Shown: positions 34,937 to 46,200 of the stretch, in pieces
Layout: each line of letters starts with the position of its first letter
Numbering within the stretch: position 1 is the stretch's first letter
Assembly (NCBI RefSeq): GCF_019970045.1
Contig: NZ_JAHXYI010000003.1
Span: 310,001 to 374,000, forward strand
Direction: 5' to 3'
DNA: 64,000 nucleotides
Source of the DNA: Chryseobacterium sp. GVT01B
GTDB lineage: Bacteria; Bacteroidota; Bacteroidia; Flavobacteriales; Weeksellaceae
Position numbers and translations under genes: made by a program
Notes under the pieces: model-generated
Seen by the model: only the letters and a program-made list of their open reading frames with translations
What the model was told of the DNA's origin: nothing
Databases searched by the model: none

Positions 34937-35711
34937 GGTTTTGTGTTAAAATTTTAGATAAAAATTGAGCGATCGTTTCAGCAATGAGCTGAGGTTCCTG
35001 AATAGGAATATTATGATCACCCGGAATTAATTCAAGTTCAGACTGGCTGATTTGGGATTGCAGCCACTCACCGGTAGGTCTGCAGTTGGAATCAGCGCCA
35101 TAAAGCAATAGAGTAGAAGCCGTCAGTTTGTTGAAGTCGGTTTCACCCAGGAAATGTTTTTCCTTAATCATATCTGCTTTAATGGTGGTCTGGTTAAACA
35201 GAAATTCATACATACGATGGTTCTTTTCCATTTGTCTTTTCCCCATCTGCACTTTGGTGGTATCTGTAAAGTTGGCTACATAATGCTCAAGAAATTCTTT
35301 GCTGTATTCATCAATGATGTTACGGGCTTTTTCGTCCTGAGGATCGGGAGCTTCCGTCACTACAAGCTGATTCACGCGATCTGGGTATTCCAAAGCTGTT
35401 TTCAGCGCAATAAGACCTCCAAAGCTATAGCCGACAAGGTGTACTTTTTCCAGTTGAAGGTGATCTATTAAACCTATTAAATCGGATGACATGTTGTCAA
35501 GATCGTACCCATCCAAAAAGCGTTCACTCATACCGTGACTTTTCAGATCGTACATCACCACATGGAAATGCTTGGCCAGCACCGGGGCAATATTAAAATA
35601 ATAAATGGACAGGTTACTGAACATACCGTGGATGAGTACCACGGTTTGTTCGGCTCCTTTGTTGAGTTCCTGTATATGAACTTGTCTGTTATTGACAGTG
35701 ATTATTGGCAT
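34929..35711 (-). CDS. alpha/beta hydrolase, possible chain-release thioesterase
   Basis: The 260-aa cytoplasmic alpha/beta hydrolase has VVLIHGMFSN (oxyanion region), nucleophile elbow GYSFGG (Ser about 96), an acidic residue near LLYGADSNCRP and a His in IPGDHNIPIQEP. It lacks a signal peptide. It overlaps the carrier-protein gene by ten bases and the glycosyltransferase gene by eight. Such a hydrolase placed next to a carrier protein in a synthase operon commonly releases or transfers the acyl chain; that function is inferred. Confidence 0.85.
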   Translation of the reverse strand: MPIITVNNRQVHIQELNKGAEQTVVLIHGMFSNLSIYYFNIAPVLAKHFHVVMYDLKSHGMSERFLDGYDLDNMSSDLIGLIDHLQLEKVHLVGYSFGGLIALKTALEYPDRVNQLVVTEAPDPQDEKARNIIDEYSKEFLEHYVANFTDTTKVQMGKRQMEKNHRMYEFLFNQTTIKADMIKEKHFLGETDFNKLTASTLLLYGADSNCRPTGEWLQSQISQSELELIPGDHNIPIQEPQLIAETIAQFLSKILTQNHG

Positions 35712-36001
35712 TCGTAGATATAATTGATGATCATACTAAGGTCAAGATTAATAAGCTGGTCAAGATCCATAGAAGATAACCAACCCGTAAAGTCGATCTG
35801 ATCGCCAAAATGCGCCTTGATCTTTTCAGAGAAAGAGACAATCTCGATGCTGTCCATTTCAAGATCTTTGGTGAATGAACTTTCAGGAGTAATGTCCATC
35901 TCTTCTACAAATTCAGCACCTATCACTTCAGTAATAAAACCTTTTAATAAAGTAAAAAGTTCTTCGTGGTTCATTTTTAATGTTGCGTTTACAGTGTCCA
36001 T
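35702..36001 (-). CDS. free-standing acyl carrier protein
   Basis: The 99-aa protein has an ACP fold with the phosphopantetheine site Ser in KDLEMDSIEIVSF (Ser about 51). It overlaps the megasynthase gene by 13 bases and the hydrolase gene by 10. The residues around the Ser (EMDSIEIV) differ from the LSIDSIKR motifs of the ACPs inside the first megasynthase, so it probably serves another step, such as a starter, an acyl donor for the acyltransferases, or off-loading. Confidence 0.88.
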   Translation of the reverse strand: MDTVNATLKMNHEELFTLLKGFITEVIGAEFVEEMDITPESSFTKDLEMDSIEIVSFSEKIKAHFGDQIDFTGWLSSMDLDQLINLDLSMIINYIYECQ

Positions 36002-39000
36002 CCGATAATATAATTTTTATGTTTAATAGTTTTGATTTCAATGTTGTTGATCCACAGGTGATCGTCTTTTATTTCTTCGACTTCGAAGGCTTTAGGATTT
36101 CCTTTGAGTCCTGTTCCCAGGAACTTTCCGTAAGCTTCCTTGGCTACCCAGAAACGGGTGGTCCATTCTGCCTGATCTCTGTCTTTTAATAAAGCTAATT
36201 CGTTGTTGGTAAATACCATGTCGTAGAATCCGGCACTGCGTTCTTCCATCAGTTCCATGTCGATTCCTACAGATTTTCCATATCTCGCGATCCCCACGGC
36301 TTCCTTGCCTTTATGAGCCAATGAAATATGAATATCTTCTGTAAAATCACTGATGAGGTAAGGTTTCCCCACTTCATCGGAACGAATTTCAAATGTAATC
36401 GGGAAACAGGCATGATTTTTTTCCTGACGGAGAAGATTTCTTACAGCATCTTTCACTGCCACACGGCTTACCATCCAGTTTTTCTTTTTGTTAGGTAATA
36501 ACTGCTGGTGATGCTGTTTTTCCGTTTGGTTGAAATATCTCTTCAGGATAAAATCCCATGACGCGACTCTGGTGTAGGCCTGATGGAAGAAGAAAACTTC
36601 AGGAGCAATCTCTTCCGAAAGACGGTTGTGCAGCGGTGACATGGAAACATTCCATAAAGCGGCATCAATTTCCAGTCTTCTGTTCTGCCAGCCTGTAATA
36701 GCGCACCAAACTTTTCCGTCTCTTTTCAGGATGATATCGGCGATGGCAAATTCATCATTCAGTTCGGTCAGCATACACGTACATTCAAAAATACCTTTCT
36801 GATCATGCATATCTCCGAAGAATTCAATATCTCTGATTTTCACAGGAAATGCAATACGGTCTTTCACCAAAGTAAGCTGAAGCCAAAGCCCGAATAACTG
36901 TCCGGCATTGTCCAGTAATGAACCTTTACCGCCATTTCCTTTTATCTTTCCGATGATTCCTTTATCTCCAACAGCTGAAATTTCAGTAATTCCCTGGTAT
37001 TTTTCTCCATGGAACATGTGCATGTCATAGATTTCTTCAGTGGTTCTTTCGATAGGTAAAAGATTACCGATGGAAAGATTGAATGTTGGTGTCGGAACAG
37101 GAGCAGATTTTAAAACTACTTCTGCGTTGGCAAAGTTTTCAATATCGAGATAAGCATGGTTTGATGAACGCCATTCTCCTTTTACAGTTTTTTCAAAAGG
37201 TTTAGCCACATTCATCCATTGGAATACACTTACGTTCATGATTTTATGAACCTGTGTTCCCGGAATTTCCGCTTCTGCAATTTCTGCCAGCTGTTCAAAG
37301 ATCATCGTCATCGGGATTACCGGCTCCATATCTGCTACATGAACCCATCCTTTAGGCTGTCTCAATAAGCTGTGGTCGATCAGGTAAGGATGACTTTCCA
37401 GCGTTACATACAAATCTTTTGAGAAAGTTGTACTGCTCGGTGCTTTTTGAACAACCTGTTGTGCCACAGGAGCGACCTGAGCAGGACGTGGAATTGTAAT
37501 CTCCGGACGGTTCTGGAATAAAGTCAATACTTCTTCCTGCATCCGGATCATATCTGCAACGTTATTCTGGAATGCCTGTACCAGCGGATGATCGGATTTT
37601 GTAGCAATAGCTGAAGCAGTTGCTGTATATTGTTTTGGTGCCTCAAATGATTGAGCCAACGCTTTCACTTCTTTAAAATTACGGATAATAGGTGAACCTA
37701 ATTCCAGTTTAATACCTTTTCCTGATACTCTTTTCGAATGGTTCTGAATTTCCAGAAAATCAAGAGCGATTGTTTTTCCTTCTACAAATAATGAAGCAAC
37801 TACACGCTGTAACTGCGCCAATGCAGAACGGGTAGGAACGCTGGAAGCAATCGTACTGAAAGCTTTCCCTTTCAAAGTATCATCAATAAATCCGATCAGG
37901 CCTCCGGTACCCACCTGAATGAATACTCTTGCACCTTCTTCGTATAATTTATCGGTCAGTTCACGAAAACGGACAGGCTGAACCAAATGCTCTGCACTCA
38001 GTTTTCTGATCGCTGCCTGATCTGCAGGATAAGGTTCTAATGTGGTGGCAGACCACAATGGAATTTTCGTCTGCTGGAACTGTGCTTTTTCCATTCCCGC
38101 AAGGATCACGTCCAGTTTATCAGCGATAAAAGGAGAGTGGAATCCTGACTGGAAAGGTAATACCTGATGGAAGATCTGTTTTGCTTTTAACAAAGGAACC
38201 AATTCATCCAAAGCTGTATTGCTTCCGCAAAGAATCACCTGATTAGGGCAGTTGTCATTGGATACATACAGGTTTGAAATTTCATCAATAAAAGGTTTTA
38301 TGGTATCGATACCAGCTCCTATAGCAATGAATTTGGAATCTTTTAATTCAAAAGTTTCAGGATTCAGTACATCAATTAAAGCTTTAACTGAATTTGCTTC
38401 TGCCAACTCGGATGAATATCCTGCCAGCCATTCTCCTAAACTGTGCCCTGCATTCATATCAGGGACAATTCCCAGTTTTTTCAGTGAATGATCAAGGATA
38501 CTGCAGTTGTTGAAAATGTTTAAGGCATCGGTTAAAAGGCCTTCACCTTCTGTTTCGATTGGCGCTGTGAGTCCGAAATAACGGCTTGCAGTCTCTACTT
38601 CACCTTTTGCCAGACCATCTAAGCCGGGGAATACAAAGGCTACTTTACCGCCATCTTTTAATAATGGGGCAGAGGTATACCAGATATCCTGTTTGTTTTT
38701 CCACGTGATATTCTTGGAAACAATTTTAATGGCTTTTTCTATTCTTGCAGGCGTTGGATCAAATATAGCAACTCTGAAATCTCCTTCTCCGATGGCTGTT
38801 TCATTATTTTGTAAAGCTGAAAGCAATTCTTCATGGGTAGGTCTGGCCAAGATCAATACCTGATCTTTTTTAGGCATATCATACCCTTCAAGAACAACGT
38901 GTGCATTGATTCCTCCAAATCCGAAAGCATTTACTGCAGCTACTTTTGGCAGTCCAGTTTTTGACCAGTGTCTGGCTTCCTGTACAGGTTCAAACCTTGT

Positions 39001-40254
39001 ATTTTTCATATCCGAAGTCGGATTCTCACAATATAAGGTTGGCGGCAAAGTATCGTGATGTAATGCTAAACAGGTTTTAATTAATCCTGCAATTCCGGCA
39101 GCCGGCATAGCATGCCCGATATTGGACTTCACCGACCCAATACCCGCCATCGGAGCAGTTTCTTCTTTTCCGAAGAACTGGGCTAAGGTCTGAAGTTCTG
39201 TTTTATCTCCAAGGGGTGTTCCTGTGCCATGAGCCTCAAGATATCCCACTTTATTTTTATCTAAATCAGCGTTGATCCATGCCTGTTCTAAAGCCTTTAA
39301 CTGACCTTTTACGGATGGGCTCATCACACTGGTTCCGGTACCGTCACTGCTGACTCCTACGCCTTTGATCACTGCATAAATTTTATCCTGATCACGAACC
39401 GCATCTTCCAATCTTTTTAAAACAACGAAACCACAGCCTTCACCAATCAGCAATCCGTCAGCATCCATACTGAAAGGTTTGATCTGCTGTTGGCGTGACA
39501 TAGCTCCCAGCTGGGCAAAAATACTCCAGAAAGCAGCGTTCTGTCCTGTGTGTACTCCTCCTGCAATCATGATATCGGAACGACCTCTCTGAAGTTCCTG
39601 TACAGCATGGTCAACAGCAATAAGTGCAGAGGCACAAGCGGCATCTACAGTGAATGCAGCACCTCCCAGATTGAACCGGTTGGCGACAAGTGAAGCAACA
39701 AGATTAGGAATTAATCCCATTGCGGTATCTGCTGCAAAACGGCCTTTACGCTGTTGAAAGGCATGTTTTACCTTTTCAATGTCTGCAGAAGAAACCTGAG
39801 GCAGCAATTCCTTTAATAACGAAGAAATCTGTTCTCCGGTTCTTACAATTTCAATAGCACGGGTTGCTCCCGGACCGGTATAGTTTCCTTTACCGATGAT
39901 GATTCCCGTTTTTTCAAGGGAAATATTCTTTTGAAATATTCCTGCGTCTTCCAGTGCTTTCTTTACCAGATCAAGGGTAAGCAAGTGGTCAGGTTCCGTT
40001 CCTTCAACAGCCAGTGGTAAAATACCGAATGCTGTGGGATCGAATGTATAATCAGGGATAAATCCTCCACGCTGACAGTAAAAACGGTCAACGGGATTTG
40101 TGGCATCACTGAAATGAACCGGATCTATCCGATCAGCCGGAGCAGGTTCGGTAGAATCGACTTTATTGACAATATTCTGCCAAAAAGTGTTGGCATCCTG
40201 TGCCCCGGGAAAGACACAGGATAGACCAATTACAGCAACATCTGTTTGTTTCAT
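35989..40254 (-). CDS. megasynthase 2: KS-AT-DH-phosphopantetheinyl transferase
   Basis: The 1,421-aa protein has a ketosynthase (about 1-440) with Cys in DAACASALIAV (about 205), His in EAHGTGTPLGDKTEL and KSNIGHAMPAAG; an acyltransferase-like domain (about 520-840) with GHSLGEW (about 605); and a long linker. A double-hotdog dehydratase follows (about 955-1130) with HPYLIDHSLL and LLDNAGQLFG. A C-terminal Sfp-type phosphopantetheinyl transferase (about 1250-1421) carries VGIDMELMEE and WVAKEAYGKFLG. Pfa-type synthases usually place KS with a chain-length factor here; this KS keeps its catalytic triad. The fused transferase probably activates the operon's carrier domains. Confidence 0.93.
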   Translation of the reverse strand: MKQTDVAVIGLSCVFPGAQDANTFWQNIVNKVDSTEPAPADRIDPVHFSDATNPVDRFYCQRGGFIPDYTFDPTAFGILPLAVEGTEPDHLLTLDLVKKALEDAGIFQKNISLEKTGIIIGKGNYTGPGATRAIEIVRTGEQISSLLKELLPQVSSADIEKVKHAFQQRKGRFAADTAMGLIPNLVASLVANRFNLGGAAFTVDAACASALIAVDHAVQELQRGRSDIMIAGGVHTGQNAAFWSIFAQLGAMSRQQQIKPFSMDADGLLIGEGCGFVVLKRLEDAVRDQDKIYAVIKGVGVSSDGTGTSVMSPSVKGQLKALEQAWINADLDKNKVGYLEAHGTGTPLGDKTELQTLAQFFGKEETAPMAGIGSVKSNIGHAMPAAGIAGLIKTCLALHHDTLPPTLYCENPTSDMKNTRFEPVQEARHWSKTGLPKVAAVNAFGFGGINAHVVLEGYDMPKKDQVLILARPTHEELLSALQNNETAIGEGDFRVAIFDPTPARIEKAIKIVSKNITWKNKQDIWYTSAPLLKDGGKVAFVFPGLDGLAKGEVETASRYFGLTAPIETEGEGLLTDALNIFNNCSILDHSLKKLGIVPDMNAGHSLGEWLAGYSSELAEANSVKALIDVLNPETFELKDSKFIAIGAGIDTIKPFIDEISNLYVSNDNCPNQVILCGSNTALDELVPLLKAKQIFHQVLPFQSGFHSPFIADKLDVILAGMEKAQFQQTKIPLWSATTLEPYPADQAAIRKLSAEHLVQPVRFRELTDKLYEEGARVFIQVGTGGLIGFIDDTLKGKAFSTIASSVPTRSALAQLQRVVASLFVEGKTIALDFLEIQNHSKRVSGKGIKLELGSPIIRNFKEVKALAQSFEAPKQYTATASAIATKSDHPLVQAFQNNVADMIRMQEEVLTLFQNRPEITIPRPAQVAPVAQQVVQKAPSSTTFSKDLYVTLESHPYLIDHSLLRQPKGWVHVADMEPVIPMTMIFEQLAEIAEAEIPGTQVHKIMNVSVFQWMNVAKPFEKTVKGEWRSSNHAYLDIENFANAEVVLKSAPVPTPTFNLSIGNLLPIERTTEEIYDMHMFHGEKYQGITEISAVGDKGIIGKIKGNGGKGSLLDNAGQLFGLWLQLTLVKDRIAFPVKIRDIEFFGDMHDQKGIFECTCMLTELNDEFAIADIILKRDGKVWCAITGWQNRRLEIDAALWNVSMSPLHNRLSEEIAPEVFFFHQAYTRVASWDFILKRYFNQTEKQHHQQLLPNKKKNWMVSRVAVKDAVRNLLRQEKNHACFPITFEIRSDEVGKPYLISDFTEDIHISLAHKGKEAVGIARYGKSVGIDMELMEERSAGFYDMVFTNNELALLKDRDQAEWTTRFWVAKEAYGKFLGTGLKGNPKAFEVEEIKDDHLWINNIEIKTIKHKNYIIGWTL

Positions 40255-40273
40255 ATTGAGTTTATGCAGCGTT

Positions 40274-43200
40274 TTACCAATTATTTCCTGACATGATCAG
40301 CACCTGGCTTTCTGTTCCGTATTTAATCTCGTTAAGGAAGATTTCTTTTCCTTCATCCAATGGAATCATGGAAATACCTCTGCGTTCATATTCTGACTCC
40401 AGGGTGGAAGAAACCATTCCGGCTCCTTTCCATGGTCCCCAGTTGATGGAGATTACTTTTCCTTTTAATCTTTTATTTAAAGCATTTGCGTAATCATCCA
40501 GTACACTGTTGGCAGCTGCATAATCTGTCTGACCTTTGTTACCGTATACGGAAGCAATACTTGAGAATAATACTACAAACTGGCAGTCTGTACGAAGTTG
40601 TTCTGCCAATACACGAAGTGGTTTCACTTTGGTATCGAATACACGTCCGAAAGAGCTTGTCGTCTTTTGCTTGAATAATTTATCTTCTAAAAGACCTGCT
40701 CCGTGGATTACTCCGTCAAGACGGTCGTATTTTTCATAGATATTGCTGATCAGGTTACTTAAACCTTCTTCGTCACAAAGATCTAATGATTGGTAAACGA
40801 TGGTATTTCCAAGTTCTTCCATATCACGGATCGTACGAAGAATCTGATTGTTTTTGAAAATTTTCGTCGTTTCTTTTTCTATTTCTGCAGGAGAAGTGAA
40901 TTGGCCAGACTTAATTAAGAAGCCTCTGATTTCCTCTTTGGTTTTCATTCCTTCAAAGTCTTTAGCCGAAATCTCATTTCTTGGATCTGCAGATCTTCCT
41001 ACCAGAATATAGGTGCATGGATAAGCCTGAGACATGTGTTTCCCCAACTCGGCAGTGATTCCCTGGGCGCCTCCAAGTACCAATACCACAGATTTCTGAT
41101 CTAGCTGAATGTGGGCCTCATTTAAACTTGTTGACAATGGGGAAGGAATGATGTCTACTTTATGTCTCTGGTCATTTTTGTAAATGATTTCAGCAGGTTT
41201 ATCATTCGTAAGGATTTCCTTTAAGGTAATTTCAGCAATCTGATCTACTTCCTGAGGAGTGCTCAAACTGATCAGTCTGCAGGTTGTATTGTCAAATTCT
41301 CTGGCCAGACTTTTGAAAAGCCCCGGATATCCCTGGTGATGACGCAATACGCTTACATCAGTAATTTCCTGAATATGTGCCGGAATATCTGAGATCAGAT
41401 ATACCCATTTTGCTTTATCAAAATCCAGCTTCTTGATCAGATCTACATGATCGATAATACTCGGTTTATCGGTTGCTGAGAATAGATCCAGCATAATTAA
41501 TCCGTCAATGTCTGAAAGATCTTTTTCTGTATCTACTATTTCTACGATGGCTCCATGTTTCTCCAGAGCTTCTTTGATCGCGGAGGTCTGTTTGCTGTCA
41601 TCTTGTGTAATGGCAAAACGTTTTCCTTGCAATACTTCTGTATTTTGTACTAGAGAAGCGTCAGTAGGTGTGATATCAAAACGAAGACGTGAAAGTACAT
41701 TCTGAACAGGTTCTGTAGTGCTGTCTTCTTTCACTTCAGGTGTCGTTTCGTTGGTTTCACCATTCATTTCGCTGATCCAGCTTGCCAGACCGCGAAGGGT
41801 TTTAATGGCAGCAAGTTTTTCCATGACATCATCTGCCTGTTCAAGGTTTTGACCAAAACCGATCTTGGTTTTAAGATCACCGATGATTTCCATACGTTTG
41901 ATAGAGTCTATACTTAAATCCGCTTCCAGATCAAGATCAAGACCTAGCATTTCTTTTGGATATCCCGTTTTTTCACTTACGATATTCAGAATAGCATTTT
42001 GAAGGTCTTCAAGAGAGAATTTAGGTTGAGCTTGTGGTTTTGAAGCTGCTGATTCAGCTGCAGATCCGTTTTTTTCAGCAGCAGTTGTTTCAGCTCCTGA
42101 GAATTCAGTAAGCCATGAAACAAGACCGCTTAAGGTTTTTATTCCTGCTAACTGTTCCATAACGGTATCTTCACTGGTATTTCCATTACCCAGACTTCCC
42201 AGCTCATTACGAAGTGTTCCGATGATTTCAACTCTTTTAATAGAATCAATACTTAAGTCAGCTTCCAGGTCCATTTCCATACCCAGCATTTCCTGAGGAT
42301 ATCCTGTTTTGTCACTTACTACCTGTAATAATAAAGACTTAATATCTCTTGCCGGAGCTTGTTTTACAGCTGCAACGGCCACCGGTCTTTCCTGCTGAAC
42401 AGGCTGAACCGGAATAGTAGATATCGGCTGTTGAACCGGAGCCTGTACCGGAGCATTGTATACAGGAGCAGGGAACGCCTGAGGATTCTGTCCCATAAAG
42501 GAAAGCATCACATCGCGTTGTGCCTGTATCATTAATTTCATGCTGTTTAAATATTCCTGCAGCATGCGTTCAGCAGTAGACTGAGCTTCAGTTGCAGGGG
42601 CCTGTGGTTGATGAGTAAAATTGTTCATGGGAATAGGGTTTATGAGTGGTAAAGCACCATTAGATGGAAGATTACCATGAGTTGGGTGGGCAGTCTGCCC
42701 GTTTACACGCCAGATGGCAGGGCTTTTCTTGTAAAGCTCAGGTTGGTTAAGGTCAATAACCTTAACGCTTCGGCCATCAAAAAGTTTATCAATACTGAAG
42801 CTTCGGCCAGTTCCTAAATATTGTGCCAGCATACAAAGCAGGTGGCTGAATTTATTACGGCTGTTGTCTTCAACATATAAGGTCAGCTGATCTTTTTCAA
42901 GACAGGATTTGGTCAGTCCGGTAAGAACTTTTCCTGGGCCTACTTCGATGAATATTCTTGCACCGTCGTTATACATTGCCTGAAGCTGTTCTACAAATCT
43001 TACAGGCTGTACCAGATGATCAGTAAGTCTTTCTTTTATGGATTCAGGATTCGCCGGATATACTTCTGCTGTGGTGTTGGACCATACATGGATCTGCATT
43101 TCCCCGAAAGGAACATCTTTTAACACCTCAGCATATAAATCTTTGGATTTTGCGAGTAGCGGGCTGTGGAATGCGCATGCAACCTCAAGTTTTTTAGCAG

Positions 43201-46200
43201 AAATACCTTCTTGTTTAAGGATTTCCAGTAATGTATTGATGGCTTCTGTACTTCCAGCGATTACACATTGAGTAGGTGCATTGAAGTTCACAGGATAACA
43301 TCCTTCTACTTTTTCAATAATTGGCTGTAAACGTTCCGGAGTAGCACTTGCTGCCAGCATTGAACCGGGATCTCCGCCTTCTACTGAATCTAAGATAGAC
43401 TGCGCTCTCTTAACACTTAAGTCAACCAGTTTATCTTCTCCAAATACACCTGCAAAACATAATGCCGGAATTTCACCGTAGCTATGACCTGCCAGCATAT
43501 CAGGAATAATACCTAATGATTCTAAGAATTTAGCCAATGCAAGGTCTACAATTCCTAAAAGCGGTTGTGCTAAACGGGTATCTTTAATGGTTTCTTTTTG
43601 TTGTTTTAAATCAGCTTCGTTAAAAGTCTTTGATGGGAAAACTACTTTTTCAAGTTCAGGATACTCATCAATAATCTTACGCATAGCCGGGAACACTACA
43701 AATAAGTCACGAGCCATATTGATTCTCTGACTGCCTTGTCCAGGGAAAGTGAAGGCTACTTTACCTTCTTTTTTATTCACGGTAAATGTATCTTTTGTCT
43801 CAATCCCCAGCAATACCAGCTCAAGCTTCATCATCAGGTCTTCAGCGGTATCTGCAACAATACTGTACTGGATTGGCTTTTCTGAACTGATACTTAAACT
43901 GTAAGCAATATCTTTTAATGGAATCCCATCGTTAATTTCTAATAAAGCCTTAACCTTGCTTGATTCTCCTTTGGCTTCTTCATAGGTATCTCCACGGAAC
44001 ACAAACAATTCTGAAGGCCATGACTGCATCGCAATTGAATTATCCTGCTTTGGATGGTTGGCAATGACTGTATGGAAATTGGTTCCTCCAAATCCAAAAG
44101 CACTGATTCCTGCATAACGGTTTTTCTCGCCCCATAATCCACTTTCTGCATGGAAGGCAAATGGACTGGTTTCTGCGTTATAATAAGCATTCGGCTGCTG
44201 AAGGTGAAGGGTAGGTGGCTTTACACCATGATAAACGGCAAGGGAAGCCTTGATCAATCCTGCTAATCCTGCCGCACATTTTGTATGTCCGATTTGCGTT
44301 TTTACAGAACCTAAATGAGTCTGCCCAGGCAATGCCCCTGAACGGCTGAATAAATTAGTTAATGCACTTAATTCCGTTTTGTCACCCACTACAGTTCCTG
44401 TACCGTGAGCTTCCACTAAACCTACAGAAGCAGCACTGATACCCGCCTGGGAATAAGCACGTTCTAATGCTCTTACCTGGCCTATCTGTCTTGGAGCTGT
44501 CAATCCCAGTGCTTTGCCGTCACTGGATCCGCCAACTCCTTTGATTACTGAATAAATACGGTCACCATCACGTACTGCGTCCTCATATCTTTTTAAAACA
44601 AGGATCGCGATACCTTCTCCAAGAGCAATACCGTCTGCATCACCATCAAAAGTAGCACATCTTCCTTTTCTGGAAAGTGCGTGAGTACTGGAAAACATCA
44701 GGTAATCATTGATTCCGTTGTGTAAATCTGCTCCTCCTGCAAGAACCATATCGGATTTTCCTAATACAAGTTCCTGACAAGCCAGATCAATAGCAGCTAA
44801 TGAAGAAGCACAAGCTGCATCTACGGTAAAGTTTCTGCCGCCAAGATCCAGTCGGTTCGTAATCCTACCTGCGATCACGTTGGCAAGAATACCCGGAAAC
44901 GAGTCTTCTGTGGTATGAGGGAAGGCTTCTTTTACTTCTTCATGAAGTTCTCCGAAAACCTGCTTATAATATCCTCTGAAACTATAGCTGTTGGCAAGGT
45001 CATTACCCCCTTCAGCACCTATGATTACAGAAATATTTTCTCTGTTGATATGTTTTTCACCATATCCTGCATCTTCCATTGCACGCTTGGCAACCAATAG
45101 AGTTAACAGTTGCGTAGGTTCAATAGCAGCAAGTGATTGTGGCGGAATTCCGAATGCCAGTGGATCGAAATCAATTTTAGGAATAAATCCTCCCCATTTG
45201 GAATGAGAGACATCAGATTCGTTGGAATCTGGTTTATAATAAAGGTCTTTATTCCATCTTTCGTCCGGTACTTCGGTAACGCTGTCTTTTCCTAAAATGA
45301 TATTTCTCCAGTATTCATCCAGGTTTTTAGCTCCCGGGAAAATACATTCCATTCCTACGATAGCGATGTCCAGAGGTTTTTCTGTAGAAACAGGTTCTTC
45401 CGGTAACGCTGCATCCTGAATATGCTCGTAGTTGTCTACAACACTTTGATGAAGAGCCGCTAATGAGATCACACGATTGTGCATCGTAGCTACCTGTCCG
45501 ATCATATACATTCCTAAGTCTAGTTGATCATCTTTAGGAATACTGACAAGTTTATCACCCTGACGCTCTATACCTTTAGCCGCAATTCTTAAACGGCCTA
45601 CATTTAATTTTTCAAGTTGTTCCCACACCTGTTTTTTATCCATTCCTGCAGCAAGAAGCTTTGCTTTTTCTGTATTGAAATGGTGGGCAAATGCCGTATT
45701 GAGACAACGGGTTTCATGTCCCGGAGCTGTTTCCAATAAGACGGTATCTTTTGCCTGCATAGCCTGCGACTGGAATTCTTCCTGAATAGCTCCCGTCTGT
45801 ACTGCCTCATGAGTATAAAGGTAAGCGGTTCCCATCAATACTCCAATTTTTACTCCTCTCGCAGCTAATGGAGCGGCCATGATGGAAACAAATGCTGTTG
45901 AAAATGCGTTATGAATTCCTCCTGCAAAAAAGACACTGATGTTTTCAGGGTTTTCTTCTTTTAGGATACGTTCAATTTGTTTTTCCCAAAGAACCATACT
46001 TGAAAGCGGACCTACGTGACCTCCGCACTCACGTCCTTCAAAAATGAAATTTCTGGCACCTTCTTTCAGGAAAATATCCAGAAGGGCAGGGGAAGGAACG
46101 TGTAAGAATGATTTTATTCCGGCTTTTTCAAATACTTTAGCCTGAGCTGGTCTTCCGCCTGCAATCAAAACTACAGGAGGTTTGGCTTCTAATATATAAG

